Origin: Hyphomicrobiales bacterium
GTDB taxonomy: Bacteria; Pseudomonadota; Alphaproteobacteria; Rhizobiales; Aestuariivirgaceae
DNA: 6,385 bases
NCBI GenBank assembly: GCA_025362535.1
Contig: JANYGE010000102.1
Location: 1-6,385, forward strand
Direction of reading: 5' to 3'
Part shown: positions 6,198 through 6,385 of the stretch, in pieces
How positions within the stretch are numbered: position 1 is the stretch's first letter
Layout: every line of letters begins with the position of its first letter
Notes under the pieces: model-generated
The model's input: the letters and a program-made list of their open reading frames with translations, nothing else
Told to the model about the DNA's origin: nothing
The model's database searches: none
Program-made: the position numbers and the translations under genes

Positions 6198-6385
6198 AAC
6201 TTGTAAAACCTTTGCGTGAAGCGCCGCTTGATCCAGCCACAACAGCAATCCTTGTGATTGATGCACAAAAAGGAATTTTCAATCAGGCTGCAGCCATTTC
6301 CAGGCCCTATTTTCACCAATCAGCCAGTCAGATTGTTGTTCCTAATATTGCCCGCCTAATCAGTGCTGGTCGTCTATCGAAGGCC
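6194..6385 (+). CDS. Isochorismatase-family cysteine hydrolase, N-terminal part (cut by window end)
   Basis: An open frame from ATG 6194 runs off the right edge after 64 codons. TTAILVIDAQKGIFNQ (16-31) is the N-terminal strand and nucleophile-assisting Asp motif of the isochorismatase-like superfamily, with Asp23 as the first triad residue. The later VVPNIARLISAGR segment matches the helix that follows in family members. The triad Lys and Cys lie beyond the window. The start overlaps the preceding stop as ATGA, and AGGA (6181-6184) lies 9 nt ahead, so it is a member of the ligase operon. It is related in family to the minus-strand hydrolase at 2257-2931, but the Asp motif differs (VIDAQKGIFN against NIDMQNGEFN), so they are not recent duplicates. 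Substrate is unknown. Confidence 0.8.
   Translation, partial: MKLVKPLREAPLDPATTAILVIDAQKGIFNQAAAISRPYFHQSASQIVVPNIARLISAGRLSKA

Overview
The window looks like a stretch of an alphaproteobacterial chromosome, probably Hyphomicrobiales/Rhizobiales-like. I infer this from protein style, gene content (Dpp/Opp-type ATPases, an RpiR regulator, a glutamine-synthetase-like ligase next to an N-formylglutamate-amidohydrolase-like enzyme) and moderate GC in the genes. The sequence alone does not fix the genus. There are no RNA genes, CRISPR arrays, insertion sequences or integrases.

Layout. Positions 1-129 hold the 3' end of an unrecognised reading frame ending in a hydrophobic segment, followed by an AT-rich gap to 260. 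By my count the first 260 bases are about 37% G+C, clearly lower than the genes that follow. Positions 261-2173 carry two overlapping ATPase genes of a peptide/nickel-type (DppD/DppF, OppD/OppF) ABC importer. A short 83-bp gap separates them from a convergent minus-strand gene, 2257-2931, encoding an isochorismatase-fold cysteine hydrolase. A 123-bp divergent control region with a perfect 16-bp palindrome separates this from an RpiR-family regulator (3055-3939). A second control region (3940-4071) has a related operator-like element. It precedes a tightly packed plus-strand operon: a glutamine-synthetase-family ligase (4072-5391), an N-formylglutamate-amidohydrolase-family enzyme (5394-6197), and the beginning of a second isochorismatase-fold hydrolase (6194 to the window edge).

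How the parts may work together (inference). The ligase lacks features of housekeeping glutamine synthetase and fits the gamma-glutamyl-amine ligase branch (PuuA/GlnT-like). The neighbouring amidohydrolase family cleaves N-acyl-glutamate-type bonds, and the two cysteine hydrolases typically act on amides, carbamoyl groups or ureides. Together with peptide-type importer ATPases and a local RpiR regulator, this suggests a catabolic route for a nitrogen-containing compound, perhaps through a glutamylated intermediate. The substrate cannot be read from the sequence. The most concrete new observation is the shared element ATTGTA-N7-TTACAG, present in both control regions flanking the regulator gene. 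It is a candidate RpiR operator tying the minus-strand hydrolase, the regulator and the ligase operon into one regulon.
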